Source: Whitmania pigra (taxonomy: Eukaryota > Annelida > Clitellata > Hirudinida > Haemopidae). From it: DNA of 64,000 nucleotides. Each line of letters begins with the position of its first letter. The first letter of the stretch is position 1. A program made the translations under genes and the position numbers. Under the pieces are notes generated by a model. It had not been told where the DNA came from, made no database searches, and saw only the letters and a list, made by a program, of their open reading frames with translations. The stretch covers positions 1,147,501 to 1,211,500 of the forward strand of contig JAJTWR010000032.1 of NCBI GenBank assembly GCA_021613335.1, in the 5' to 3' direction. Positions 11,811 to 26,079 of the stretch are shown here, piece by piece.

Positions 11811-13921
11811 TCAACCTTTTCTCGCATAGACCTCCATTTCACAAATGACCATGTTGTAGTTGTCCAAATACTGATGGATTAGTACAAATCGAGCTGCTGG
11901 GGTTGCCAAAGAACAGTTTATGGACGACATTTGGCCAGGTCTGCCTGTACATTCTCCGCATAACTTTAGCTGATTCGTTGATCGAATGATTGACAGAGAT
12001 GAAGAGTTTAATACATAGGCATTCAATGAATAAAGGCGGGTGGCTGCAATGAAAATCAATGAAATGAGTTTCAGAAAATACTTTTTAGTTCGTCACGAAA
12101 CGATATTGTTGAATAACTCTGCATTTTGTCTCGCTGGTAATTGTATTTCAAAAGATAATTAATAAGTTTTTGTTCCCGAAAGATTTTTCTTCCAGCATTT
12201 TAACAAAATTGCAGGTTTAGTGAATTTCACATCCCTGTGTCTTTAGTGTTCATTTGGTCTTCAGGTGAATGAATCTCCGTTTTTACGTTAATAATATTAC
12301 CGCTGCCATTATTTTTCATTTACTTCCAATGCTTTGTAATATTGTATTGTAATAGTATTGTATTGTGTTAGTATTGTAGTATTGACAAAAGATGCACAAG
12401 TGGACCTTCCAAAATCACCTCATTGAAATTAATGCATTAATTATAGCGTGATAGAATAAAGTTTTCTTCTTAACTGAAATTATGCTTTAATAAAATCTCA
12501 AAAGTTTTCCAGGTGCACGATTTGACTTCATTAATAATTAATATAACCACATCTAGAAGAAAAATTTAAAAAACTTCAATATCAATTCATCACCTTCATT
12601 GCTTCCATTCCCGTTCAGCACTTTCACCGTGGCCACCTTCACCATCAGTTCAAGATCCACTGCCAACCAGTTTGTCCCAGCTTTGCTATAAGCACACTGG
12701 TTGGCTTCCACATTTGTTCCAAGGTTTCCATCGAAGGCAAGCCAAGATCCATACCCCACTTGGCTATTGTTGAATGTTGCAGTCATGAGGGATCTTTTTC
12801 GTAATGCGAGATTTCGATTTCCTTAAGATTCGTTAATCATCGGAAAATTTGTTGAATAGATTTCAAATGTAATCAAAATTAAAAATTAATATTGATTTTA
12901 AATCAAAAAAATAACTTTCATTTTGATCCATAAGTTTAATGTATCGTCTATAAGGAAGAGTATTTTTCTTTTGAAATTTCAGTGCTTGAACTTCAAACAT
13001 TAATTTACAGATGAAAAAAAATTCAGATGTGTTGTCTTTGCTCGGGTAAGTCAGGAAATTTAATAATCATTCAGGTGAGACTTGCAAAGTCTGCACTTTC
13101 AGATTTAATCCATTAATATGTTATAAGGAAACAATTACAATATTGCGGATTACAATATATTACAAGAATATGTTATAATTCCGTCACTGCAATCTTTAAC
13201 GATTGAATACTATAAAAGTTGTTTTACCTTGAGGCAGAGAAAAGTCCATTGACTTCGGGACCTGAGAATTAAATTAAGAAGTTTCATAAAAAATAATTGC
13301 CATACAAAGCATTTATTGATTTATTATCAAACAGCCACATATTTGCAAGTAAAATGCCAGCAACAGCATTATGATTTTAATCTTGAAATATCTGATTTTG
13401 GTTGATTTAAAATTAATAGTTCTACATGATATATCTTAATTAAGCACCTAAGATGTAACAGAAAACAAAATATAATTAAAAACGATATTTGCTTTAAAAA
13501 TTATCTGATTCATAATTATGAAAAAGTAAGAAGCACTTGTGCTAACGATTTATTTTACCTCAAAATTTTGACATCTTGGGTTGTCATAAAAGGCAAATGG
13601 ATAAAAATCAAACAACTGACACGACTGAGAAGGTATTATGTAATTGAAACTGATACAATCCTTCCTTTGGTGACACAAATAGGCACACTGGACCGCTGTC
13701 ATAAGAGAAGAGGTGTAAACTTTCAAGAGAATCTCCTGACAAAAACTCTTGTTTGAAGAAGAGTTGGAAACAACACAACCGCATCCTGGATGTAGCAGTG
13801 CACAATTCGATTTTCTTGAGTCAGTTGGTAGTTTTATAAATTTCTTTGAATCTAAGAATGCAAAACAGCACAAGACTATTATTCCAGTTATTATCAATTT
13901 CCAATGATAATTGCCGTCCAT
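11811..13921 (-). CDS. Secreted PAN + F5/8C (fucolectin-like) protein, copy A
   Basis: Four exons on the minus strand: 13921-13559, 13261-13228, 12821-12594 and 12043-11811. They are joined in phases 0, 1 and 1 by AG/GT sites and encode 285 aa. Residues 1-24 are a signal peptide (hydrophobic IITGIIVLCCFAFL). About 28-121 form a cysteine-rich PAN/apple module (CAYLCHQRKDCISFNY). From about 133 there is an F5/8 type C/fucolectin-like lectin domain with GSWLAFDGN and NWLAVDLE, split between exons 3 and 4. A secreted carbohydrate- or surface-binding protein is inferred. An in-frame ATG exists at 13942, but the start at 13921 is the one conserved in copies B and C. A minus-strand AATAAA lies at 11677-11672. 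Splice sites are conserved in three copies, so confidence in the structure is high. Confidence 0.82.
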
Positions 13922-14192
13922 ATTCTTGAGTGTCTTTAACACAAGTGCAGGGCCAAATTGTTGTTTAGAATATTTTTACTGCATCAACTACAATAATATC
14001 TGACGACTTTGTGGAGTTGTCTGGCACTGAATGTCGCTAGAAGGATCGGATCGAGTGGTTTTTATTTCGACGGGAGGATGCAAGGCACACATCAATTGAG
14101 AAGTGGGCAACAAAATAACCAGTAGGGTCCATTTTCTAACGTCTCTCAAACTAAATTCATTCTACAGTTAGATTTAACTTTAAGATCAAACA

Positions 14193-14236
14193 GAGATGGG
14201 TTATAAAAAAGTAGTTAGTAACTATTTTGTAACTAC
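14193..14236 (-). mobile_element. hAT end fragment
   Basis: A 44-bp stub of GATGGGTTATAAAAAAGTAG and repeated TAGTTAGTAACTA words matches the end of the hAT at 17438-19282. The same stub sits at the paralogous place beside copy B (29586), so it predates the duplication. Confidence 0.6.
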
Positions 14237-14471
14237 CGTATTTTCACCCATATTACACTCGTGTTATGTTCGATTTTACTTACCACGCACTCCCCCCTAT
14301 GCGTGCTATAATCGTATGCATGTTATGCTAGATTAAATTTACATGAATTTGATTTCCGACCAACAAAAATAAAAACATTTAAATGGTAGCACAGATTGTT
14401 GATTGTTTTTGTAAAAGCTTTAGACTATATTTTTAATTTTAAATGGTTTATAATTGATTGGGCGTTAGTAC

Positions 14472-15492
14472 TAGAGTTGTAAAAAAACATGTTTTTTTTT
14501 GTCCGAGTTTTTTTTGTGTTTTTTATGAGTTTTTTATGGTTTTTTTTTGTTTTTTATTGTTTTTTTTTTGTTTTTTTTAAATTTATCGATAAAATGATAA
14601 TTCATGATTGGACAAACAGATTTATTGCAACTTCAATAAGACAAACAATAAAAAATAAGAATAGCAGTGCTAATTTAAATCAGTTTTGATCCATTTCATC
14701 AATTTCACTGTCTTGATCCTCAGATTCTTCGTCTTCTGCTTCAGAGTTGTGATTACTTTCTGAAGTACTGCAAGCCATAAGCTTTAAGTTTTGGGAAATA
14801 AAAACTAGTTTTCCAGCTCTGTTTGTGGTGAGGCGGTTCCGTTTATCATTCTGGATAAATGAATAGGCACTGAAACTTCTTTCAATTACAGCGGTTGTTG
14901 CAGGCAATGACAAAATCTTAGAAGCTACTTTAGCAAGAGGTCGTGATGAACATATACCTTTCCACCAAGCTTCTTAATGATATTACATTGGAGCCCCATC
15001 TAGTTTTCACAGGCAGTTTCAATGATGTAAAAGTATTTTGTGGAAGGACTTTGGACTTCAACAATGCTGTCAATCGATTGCTTCTTTTGAACTCCTTTAT
15101 TACATTTATTGAACTTGATATTACCTGGTTTATAGGTGTTATCTTGGCAATATCATTCATCAAGAGGTTAAGTCCGTGAGCACAGCAACCATAGCAATAA
15201 ATGTGAGGATATTTCTGTTCAATGATTGCCCCCACTGAAGTTGATTTTTGTAAAGACACGTAATAAATTTACAAAAATTAATTAATAATTTCCTGCACGA
15301 TAAATAATTACAAAATTAGTAATAAACAATAAAACTTTTTTAATTAATTAATTTTTTTTAACTTAACTTAATTTTTTTAATTAACATTAATTTGTTTTTG
15401 TTTTTTTTGTGTTTTTTTTGTGTTGAAATATTTCAAAAAAAACAAAACATTTTGAAATAAAACAATTGAAATATTTCACGCTCACAACACTA
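14472..15492 (-). mobile_element. Internally deleted hAT transposon with 8-bp TSD
   Basis: The ends are TAGAGTTGT (14472) and ACAACACTA (15492), imperfect 9-bp TIRs of the hAT type, flanked by exact 8-bp target duplications GTTAGTAC at 14464-14471 and 15493-15500. Inside, on the minus strand, two transposase pieces are readable: 15259-14930 (CCAHGLNLLMNDIAK, central RNase H-like region) and 14913-14680 (hAT C-terminal dimerisation region, SLPATTAVIERSFS). The DNA-binding N-terminus and most of the catalytic core are missing, so the element is non-autonomous. A near-empty site survives in the paralogous segment near 26600. Confidence 0.9.
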
Positions 15493-15500
15493 GTTAGTAC

Positions 15501-16600
15501 ATTGCACAAAGAACTTTCGATATATGCTTACAGAAGCATGTGATAAAACATTCGCGCTAATCATTGCATTGTCCAGCTCTCGAATTTATGACGTCAACTT
15601 GAATTTAATATAAATTAATTGATGGTAACTATAGGAAACTTGTAGAGTGTTGTACTATTTTATGAATTTTCATCATAATTTTTCAACTCTTTGTTACTCA
15701 TAATTATAATTGGAGCTAATGTTTTCAGTTTGTGTGACAATGTTTTTTTCAGCACTGGTGGTTCAGACAGCTTTGGTTGGTGCTGTTTAATATTTTAATA
15801 GTCAAACATCACAAGCATGGACTTATTGTAGCAAATGTCTTCGATCTCTTAATGGTCCTGTTATAAAAACTCTTTGAACATTTCTCAAAAGCATAGAACA
15901 AAATAGATAAAATCTTGGTAATAGTGTCACTTATCAGTCTTTTGCAATCTTTATAGGAAAACAAAATGGAAGTCTTTGCCCATTCTCTTGGAAATCATTA
16001 TGAAGATTCAAATTGGTAATTGTAATGAATTACCACCACTGCTTTGGCTTTTTCTGATGATGAGTCACTTGATTTTCTACATTGCTATAAGAGAAAATCA
16101 TGAAACCCATTGGATGGTATAAATTATATGCAGCTTTTGGCCACACTTTTATGTTATAGTTGATGCACTGCTTAAACCTCAAGAATGCCATACCTTCACA
16201 GTGAAGCTGTGTCCCAGAGCATGGTACAAATGCATAACTTCATTTTATTTGCTTCAATAATTGATCTCAATTTATTTAAAAAAAACCTTGTCTCTTTCAA
16301 TGCAATTATAAATGTTATTGTACATGAGCTGCATTTCATGCTCAGATCAATGATCTATTTATGGTTCTTGAAAGGGAAACTTTAACCTTTAAATCATATG
16401 AAATTTCATGTTATAATTGATGTACGGTTTGGACCTCAACAATGCTATACTTTCCATTGAAGCTCTGTCTCACAGCATGATGCATCTGATTTACTTCATC
16501 ATCTACTCCAAGAATTGATCTCAAATATTCAAAACATAAATTGGAAAAAAGCGTGTTATATTCGTCCGCGTGTTTATTTCGTGAAAATAAATTATTAAAA
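15501..16600. other. Intergenic; only a degenerate direct repeat
   Basis: No gene is recognised. Broken frames are short and carry no known motif. A degenerate duplication is listed separately at 16131-16520. Confidence 0.4.
16131..16520 (+). repeat. Degenerate direct repeat, about 130 bp twice
   Basis: 16131-16268 and 16395-16520 align with shared words such as TGTTATA, TTGATG, ACCTCAA, AATGC and AATTGATCTCAA. This is an old local duplication about 260 bp apart. Confidence 0.55.
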
Positions 16601-16612
16601 TTAATAAATTAG

Positions 16613-17012
16613 AAAAAGTTAGTAACTACTTCTTAACTACTTGCATAGTGGGTAACTACTTTTTAACTACTTTTCAGTTGACATTTCTTCAGGACAACTG
16701 AACAAGACATAATTATTAGCTTATTTATTTACACTAACATTATCAACAAAATTTTATTGTCCAAATTAATTTAAAACAGAAGTATACAGTGGATGATTCA
16801 GGCGATCTCTTAAAAAAATTATCAATGCCGATATTATTAACCGATTATTTACATAAAATATTTATTTTCTGTTATATAAAACCTGCCCTGCTACAATAAA
16901 ATGTCTTTCAACTGCTGTCGAACTTGGTAATGTCAAATGAATGCAGCACAAACAGTTGGTTAATTGAGAAGACTTTGTAAATTCCTTGCTGATAAATAAT
17001 CATTAAGCTGTT
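16613..17012 (-). mobile_element. hAT 3' remnant, same family as 17438-19282
   Basis: On the minus strand this reads the hAT C-terminal region in pieces (AEQLNDYLS, PTVCAAFI, LPSSTAVERH), followed by the family's TAGTTAACTAC-rich end. The outer TIR and the 5' part are lost. It lies inverted next to the more complete copy. Confidence 0.75.
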
Positions 17013-17437
17013 CAGCACAACACATTATCACAAGATTTTGGTACACATTGCATATACTCATATAAATCATCAAACACAAATCAGATCGCAAGTCAACCAG
17101 CGGATACCTGTTGAAAGTCGGAGAAGGAATAATTTCATGGCAATCAAAGAAACAGTCGTCAGTAGGTTTGTCATCAACAGAAGCAGAATACATCGCCGTT
17201 GCTTTGTCAAAGAGTTAAAAAGAGGAAGAACAAGGAGTTAGTTTGGTTAAGACAGCTTCTATCTGATCTTCATATGCCGTTGACTCAGTCAACTGCATTG
17301 TATGAAGACAACCAAGGATGCACAAAAATAGCATGTAATGAGAAAGTCAGTGCACGAACAGAGCATACAGACGTTCGACATCATCATATTCGTGATTTGC
17401 AATTTCGTGGTGTCTTGAACTTTAAGTATTGTGTTAG

Positions 17438-19282
17438 CAGTGATGGGTAGTTACTAACTATAAGTAGTTAACTACTAGTTAATAACTCTTAAAAAAGTAG
17501 TATTATAATTAGTAGTTAATAACTACTTTAAAAATAGTTAACTACTTTTTAACTACTTTAAAAAAAATTTTTAAATAAAATGAAGAAAAATATTTATTCC
17601 AATTTTACAATTTGTTACATCACTTTATAAATAAAGTTTCTTTGTTTTCAACTTTTGCTTACTACCGCCATTTCTCGTTTCTGAATTATTACTCTTAGTA
17701 GTCGTATTCTGAAAACGTTTTATGTAAATGCGATTTGGTTTTATATAAATTTGCGATTTTAATGCAGCTAATTTTGTCAAGGCATTTTCTTTAGTTGTTG
17801 AGAAAAACTCTGTTACTGATGACATGGACACGGATGAGCCATTATGTGATATTTCTGAAGATCTTGTTGGCGAAAGTATAGCCGATTTGATTGAAAACGA
17901 ACAAGATATTGATAATGCGGATAATGTGCTTCTTTTGCCTCCTCATAAGCGCTGCGGTAATAATACCTTAAATCTTGTGGCTACTGTGGATGCAATGAAA
18001 GCAAGGGATAATCTGCAATACAAATGACTTTATGATAGATCAATGGCAAATAGTTAACTACTTTTTAACTACTTTAAAAAAAATTTTTAAATAAAATGAA
18101 GAAAAATATTTATTCCAATTTTACAATTTGTTACATCACTTTATAAATAAAGTTTCTTTGTTTTCAACTTTTGCTTACTACCGCCATTTCTCGTTTCTGA
18201 ATTATTACTCTTAGTAGTCGTATTCTGAAAACGTTTTATGTAAATTGCGATTTGGTTTTATATAAATTTGCGATTTTAATGCAGCTAATTTTGTCAAGGC
18301 ATTTTCTTTAGTTGTTGAGAAAAACTCTGTTACTGATGACATGGACACGGATGAGCCATTATGTGATATTTCTGAAGATCTTGTTGGCGAAAGTATAGCC
18401 GATTTGATTGAAAACGAACAAGATATTGATAATGCGGATAATGTGCTTCTTTTGCCTCCTCATAAGCGCTGTAATACCTTAAATCTTGTGGCTACTGTGG
18501 ATGCAATGAAAGCAAGGGATAATCTGCAATACAAACGACTTTATGATAGATCAATGGCAAAGGTTGCATCATTATCAAACTCAGTTCATCGCAGTGTAAA
18601 AAATGCTGAGGTTCAATTTACAGGACATTACGGGTTCAACATTTTTATAGCCAAAAATTACAAGGTGTCGTTAACAATCACCACTTCTGCGGACAATGCG
18701 GCTCAGAACAGTGAATATGATGATTTATATGACTATATGGAAAATGTACCAAACTCTTGTGATAATGAGGTAGCTGAACAGCTTAATGATTATTTATCAA
18801 ACTCCGCAAGAAATGTACAAACTCTACTTAATTATCCAACTGTTTGTGCTGCATTCATCAAGCTTAATTCAACATTACCAAGTTCGGCAGCAGTTGAAAG
18901 ACTTCTTAGTAAAGCAGGGCAGGTTTTATGTAACAGACGATGTAAATTATCGGATAATCATGTTGACATGATGATTTTTTAAGAGATCGCCTGAAACATC
19001 TACTGAATACTTCTGTTTTTGATTAATTTGGACAATAAAATTTTGTTGAAAATGTTACACTAGTGTAAATAAATATGCTAATAATTATATTTTGTTCAAT
19101 TGTCCAGAAAATTAATTTTATCAAATGTCAACGGAAAAGTAGTTAAAAAAGTAGTTAAAAGTAGTTAACTACTATGCAAGTAGTTAAGGAGTAGTTACTA
19201 ACTACTTATTTAAAAAGTAGTTAAAAATAGTCACTAACTACTTTTATAAAAGTACTTTTTAAGTAGTTAAAGCCCATCACTG
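17438..19282 (+). mobile_element. Non-autonomous hAT transposon inside a copia remnant
   Basis: The TIRs are CAGTGATGGG (17438) and CCCATCACTG (19282), exactly complementary, flanked by the exact 8-bp target duplication TGTGTTAG (17430-17437 and 19283-19290). The subterminal regions are dense in TAGTTAACTAC-like words on both strands. The plus-strand frame 18341-18982 (213 aa) joins a hAT central block (TLNLVATVDAMKARDNLQYK) to a C-terminal dimerisation block (LPSSAAVERLLSKAGQV). The middle of the transposase is deleted, so the element could move only in trans. Fragments of the family lie at 14193, 16613 and 29586. Confidence 0.95.
17535..18567 (+). repeat. 516-bp tandem duplication inside the hAT
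   Basis: 17535-18050 is repeated at 18051-18567 with only a few differences: a stop codon near 18025, a 3-bp gap in the PPHKRC region and a one-base indel. The junction falls after CAATGGCAAA. Confidence 0.9.
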
Positions 19283-19388
19283 TGTGTTAGTGATCAAATA
19301 CTTGTTGACATTATGACTAAACCGCTTACAAAGGACAAGTTTTGTAACTTTATTGATCTGATTGGTTTGCACATTGAGAACTGAAGTT

Positions 19389-19600
19389 GTTGTTGTCGAT
19401 CTGTCTTTAAGTTCGAGTGTCTTGAGCCCGAGTTGCTGAAGTCTGTTCCTGTGAGGTAGAGTACGCAATCCTTGATATGGGCACTTTCGATCATTGGTGT
19501 GAGGGCTCCAGACTGGAGAATGATATTTGAGGATTGGCCAAATATAAGTTTAATATGCTCTGGTCAGTATTCGCTTGTCTTGAATGACGATATCTCGCAT
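19389..19600 (-). mobile_element. LINE RT C-terminal fragment
   Basis: The minus strand reads DKRILTRAY-stop-TYIWPILKYHSPVWSPHT, then after a frameshift NRLQQLGLKTLELKDRS. This is the post-RT region typical of Jockey/CR1-like elements. It is 5'-truncated, with stops and a frameshift. Confidence 0.65.
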
Positions 19601-20640
19601 GGCATTTTTATCGTTGTTAAATCCATGCCGGGAGGTGGATAGTATTCCCGGATAAGTTCCAGGTTACGCTGGAAACAGGAGTTTCTGTTCCCAAGCCTAT
19701 GCCAAAGGATCCTGTTATGATTCTATGTGAATGTCTGAGATGCCACGCATCCTCTTAAACTTGTCTTTAGCTCACCTCCACAAGTTCTCAACCACGTTTG
19801 GAGCGACAAACCGAGTGGTCCACTGTGGCATGTGCTAAACCAGGGGTCTCAAACTCAAATTGCTCCGAGGGCCAAGTGATGACTTCTAAAGTTCCTCGAG
19901 GACCGCATAGCCAGAACTTGTTTAAAATGTTAAAAAGTTAATAAACAAGACAAAGTAATAAGAACGTAATGCTTTACAAACTTTCTAAAATCCATTTATT
20001 ACAAATGTAATGTAATCAATTTATGTATCGTTTTTGGCGTATCTGTATTTGGTTAACTTAGGTTTCAGTCACTTTCTGTACTGACTGCTGACCTGGCAGC
20101 GTTTTGCATCATTTTGTGAGAAGAAACCAATCTCAGTGTTGCTTGCAAATGTTCATTAGTGAGCTGTGACCTCAGTACAGACTTGTTAACTTTCATGGAT
20201 GAGAAAAATAGTTCACATGCATACATGCTACACGAAAATCAATCGAAGGACTACGAATAAATAAGTAGGTAAGATTTTCTCCTGGTTAAGATGGCGCTTT
20301 TGCAAAAGTTCAAACACAATAGAACAATTGAAAAATGTAATGTAAATTTTTATTAATATGTATTTGTCGCGGGCCGCATGAAATGCCTTTGCGGGCCGCG
20401 TGTTTGAGACCCCTGTGCTAAACCTATGACAGCCGACATAACAAGAACATACAGAAGCTTGTGTCGACAAATAACAAATTCCAATGTGCCTCAAGAAGGA
20501 AAGAGGTTCTAATTTCCAGACTCTGAGTTGGAAAATATGTTCTGAATCAATACCTGTTTCTCTTTTTAAAAAAAACATCAGGTGTGCCCTCAAGAAGATG
20601 AAATGTCCGGCACAGTCTGTCCTGAGGAAAGAAATTAGAT
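19600..20640 (-). pseudogene. Possible ISXO2/Merlin-like transposase remnant (tentative)
   Basis: With the hAT at 19841-20415 taken out, the minus strand reads RFVAPNVVENLW, stop, AKDKFKRMRGISDIHIES. This loosely recalls the C-terminal part of IS1595/Merlin-type transposases. No TIR or TSD was found and the frames are broken, so this is only a suggestion. Confidence 0.25.
19841..20415 (-). mobile_element. 575-bp deleted hAT (CAGGGGTCTCAAAC ends) with TSD
   Basis: The ends are CAGGGGTCTCAAAC (19841) and GTTTGAGACCCCTG (20415), perfectly inverted, flanked by the exact 8-bp duplication TGCTAAAC (19833-19840 and 20416-20423). Inside, the minus strand carries a remnant of the hAT C-terminal block (ACELFFSSMKVNKSVLRSQL). 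The rest of the transposase is gone, so it is non-autonomous. Confidence 0.93.
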
Positions 20641-20659
20641 TCAAAACATATCTAAGATG

Positions 20660-21440
20660 ATATCCATGCTTAGCAATCCGGCGAGTGTGTACATTATTTA
20701 CGTATGGATTTGCAAAAATCGGAGTCAGAATCTTTAATCAAATTTTATTTATTTCATTATTAATATAATCCTATTATTATAATAATACATATCGTTTCTT
20801 TTATCATCCGTTCGCTACTATCCATCGGCACTTCTGCCCTTGAACATAGCCTCGTTCTCTCTCTCGTCTAGACCATTTCCAAAAGTAATGAATAATAAGC
20901 GGATTTGTAGTGAGGCTGTAGTTAGTTTTCTTGTTTACATTGAATAATTTCAAGCAACAGTATTCCCAGCATTCATAGAGACATCTTGAGACATCTTGAT
21001 AAACCAAAAAACATTTAACATAGATTTGCAAACATTTGTGACATAAAATTTAACTTAATATTATTTTTAAAATACTATATTATCAATATAAATTGGGAAA
21101 CACTTTTAATCAATTTTGATCACTTTAGGTGGAGCTAATTTTGTTTATGGGGTGGAGGTATCTTCCTTATTTTTCATCTAATAAAGGCTGAGTGCAGCTC
21201 GGACGGTTTTACCAAATCTTTTTCAATACATCTACATTTTCTTTTACACATTTGTCACAAAAATGTAATCTGATCTGATATTTCCTTTCTGATACGAACC
21301 GAGCCCGCCATTCCAACTGTTTTCGAGTGCAGCGTATAAAAATAATAACTTTATTGAAATTTATGTCAATATCATACGCTAAAACATTATAATATTAGCA
21401 AAGCGCGCAGTTGAGATCAGCACGCGAGCGATACGCAAAC
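20660..21440. other. Intergenic, nothing recognised
   Basis: AT-rich sequence with short frames only. No domain, repeat or splice-supported exon was found. Confidence 0.4.
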
Positions 21441-21441
21441 A

Positions 21442-23994
<2,553 letters not shown>

Positions 23995-23999
23995 AATAT

Positions 24000-24480
24000 T
24001 ATTATTAAGAAGTGCTTAATCCTTGGTTCGATGATGTTTGATGAAGTCAAAGAACAAGTCTGGTGGCTCTAGCCACCGTCTACAGAGTAATGCAGACAGT
24101 AAGTTTATCCAGCGTATCCACAGCACTCCTTGTTTTATTATAATCTAAGATCATGCTCTTCTCTTTCAATTGCTGCACTTGATATTGAGAAGACAGAAGT
24201 CCGTAATTTTATTTCCTAACGGTGATATAAATGTAACCCTTGTCTTTTGATATTTCGTTCAAAAGAGGCTTATCGAAAAATATTTATGCTGTTATCACAC
24301 ACATGTTGAAAAGAATTCTTACAAAAATTCACGACAAAATTTCAAAACGAGAAGCTAGGATTTCAAAAAGGAAGCTTTGGGGGTACACGTGTACTCTCAC
24401 CTCGCCCTCTAGGAATCCTAGGGTTAAGCATTTCGATTATTTCACCACGATTTCTGAACTTTGTTAAGTGGTAAATAAAT
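24000..24480. repeat. Dispersed paralogous flank segment
   Basis: Matches 10795-11065 and 32735-33115 (AAGTGCTTAATCCTTGGTTC and onward). Non-coding; marks the edge of the PAN/F5-8C duplication unit. Confidence 0.7.
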
Positions 24481-24529
24481 GACCTCCTCCCAAAAAAAAA
24501 ATAATAACAATGAATGATTGAATTATCAA

Positions 24530-25377
24530 ACAAAGTAAAGTTTATTAAACAATCAGTTTAATTCTTAACAAATTAAACCCTTTCAGATGGATATTCACTA
24601 CGAGAATACAGGTTTTATGTCTTAAACATAACTTGAATATTATTTGCTTACCTTGAGTGTTTCCGTTCCTGTTCAACACTTTCACCAATGCAACCTCAAA
24701 AGATTTTTTTATAGCATCGATAAAAGAATTGCATGTGAATGAATGAATGAATGGATGGATGGATGGATGGATGGATGGATGGATGGATGAATGAATGAAT
24801 GAATGAATGAATGACTGCCGGTAGCAGAAACTTTTCCATTTAAATTTTCTTCTTGTAAATGTAACGGAGATATAACTTAACAGTAAGTCGAGTTTTTATA
24901 TTTTAAAATTCCATTTTCACTTCCAATGCTTTGAAATAATAAAAAAGATGCACTTTATGAACCAATCAATATGACCCCTTTGAATTCAAGACAAGCGTGA
25001 CCAGAAGCACGATAGAACAACAATTTTTCTTAATAGAATCTTATTTATGCATAGAAAATAAAATTTCTCAATAGATTTAATAAATTTAAAAACTTGAAGC
25101 AATAAAAATAACTTGAACATTAATTGATTACCTTCATTGTCTCTGTTACTGTTCAACACTTTCACCAATCCAACCTCCACCATCATTTCAAGATCCACTG
25201 CCAACCAGCTCGTCCCATATGACCTTTCATTGGCTTTGGCACACTGGTGGAGAAAATCTACATTTGTTTCCAACGAAGGCAAGCCAAGATCCGTACATCT
25301 TCGGGTCACTGCCGTATGTGGAAATCATGCGGGATCTCTTTGTAATTCTTTCATAATGCGAGGTTTGAATTTCCTTG
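24530..25377 (-). pseudogene. Broken PAN/F5-8C copy E (3' part only)
   Basis: Exon 3 of the family is recognisable at 25377-25131 on the minus strand (SRMISTYGSDPKMYGSWLAF, then SYGTSWLAVDLEMMVEVGLV). About a dozen bases are lost after GSWLAF, which shifts the frame. A second scrap of exon 3 (about 24696-24650) is fused to intron sequence, exon 4 is absent, and only the 3' UTR remnant (24530-24590) follows. No signal-peptide or PAN exon exists upstream. It is closest to copy D. Confidence 0.75.
24735..24813 (+). repeat. (GAAT)n/(GGAT)n tetranucleotide repeat
   Basis: GAAT units, then GGAT units, then GAAT units again, lying inside the intron remnant of pseudogene copy E. Confidence 0.9.
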
Positions 25378-25512
25378 GGATTCATTTATCATCAGAAAAT
25401 TATTATTGGTTTTTCCGTAAATGTCAGTTTGTTGCATAAACGCGAATAATTACATTTCTAAAATAACATGATTTTTTATTGTTTCTTTTCTAAAAATTTT
25501 AGACTATATTCT

Positions 25513-25675
25513 TATTTACAAATTAATTTATATTTTATTTACAAATTAATTTATATTTTATTTACAAATTAATTTATATTTTATTTACAAATTAATTTAT
25601 ATTTTATTTACAAATTAATTTATATTTTATTTACAAATTAATTTATATTTTATTTACAAATTAATTTATATTTTT
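25513..25675 (+). repeat. 23-bp minisatellite, about 7 copies
   Basis: Unit ATTTACAAATTAATTTATAT plus TTT, repeated head to tail almost without change. Confidence 0.95.
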
Positions 25676-25832
25676 GTGGATAAACATGTTACCATGTGAA
25701 TCGTCAAAAATTTGATTCCCATTGAATCTGTTATTGGACAAAACCGAAACAATATAATGAAAAGTGAGTCAGCAATTGGAATTTAACAATTTTATTTCAG
25801 TCTTTATGCATTTCCGATTATTTCACCACGAT

Positions 25833-25985
25833 TTCCGTGTACAAGTATGGAACCCTTACTTGAGAAAGGATGTAAGAGTGATGGAAGGAGTACAAAGAAG
25901 AGCAACCAGGATGATAAAAAGATTTGGAAAGCTGAGTTACAAGGAAAGATTAAGTAGATACTAACTCACCACTCTGCAAAAGATC
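25833..25985 (+). mobile_element. LINE RT C-terminal fragment
   Basis: The plus strand reads VQVWNPYLRKDVRVMEGVQR and RATRMIKRFGKLSYKERLSR, then a stop. This is the Jockey/CR1-type post-RT motif. Both ends are truncated. A related scrap (LEYCVQVWN) is at 30295. Confidence 0.75.
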
Positions 25986-26079
25986 CAGGTCTTCTTAAGC
26001 ACTACAAATAATTGCTATGTTATGTTATGTTAATTGGTAAATTATATAATATTTATATAAATAGTTATAATATACCAAG

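Larger units (their letters stand above)
17070..19383 (+). pseudogene. Ty1/copia RNase H fragment split by a hAT insertion
   Basis: Plus-strand remnant of a copia Pol C-terminus. Readable blocks are DRKSTSGYLL and SWQSKKQSSVGLSSTEAEYIA (17085-17205), then after a frameshift WLRQLLSDLHMP, YEDNQGCTKIACNEKVSART and DVRHHHIRDLQ (to 17437). The hAT at 17438-19282 interrupts it. Beyond the hAT the frame resumes as VSDQILVDIMTKPLTKDKF (19283 onward) and stops at about 19383. Integrase, RT and both LTRs are not seen nearby, so this is a fragment and not a usable element. Confidence 0.85.

Noticed and set aside
13942..13942. Upstream ATG giving seven extra residues to PAN/F5-8C copy A
   Set aside because: The extra codons are absent from copies B and C, where a stop precedes the conserved ATG, so the downstream ATG (13921) is preferred.
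25513..25675. 23-bp regular repeat as a possible CRISPR or origin iteron set
   Set aside because: It is a plain AT-rich minisatellite without spacers or associated genes in an animal genome.
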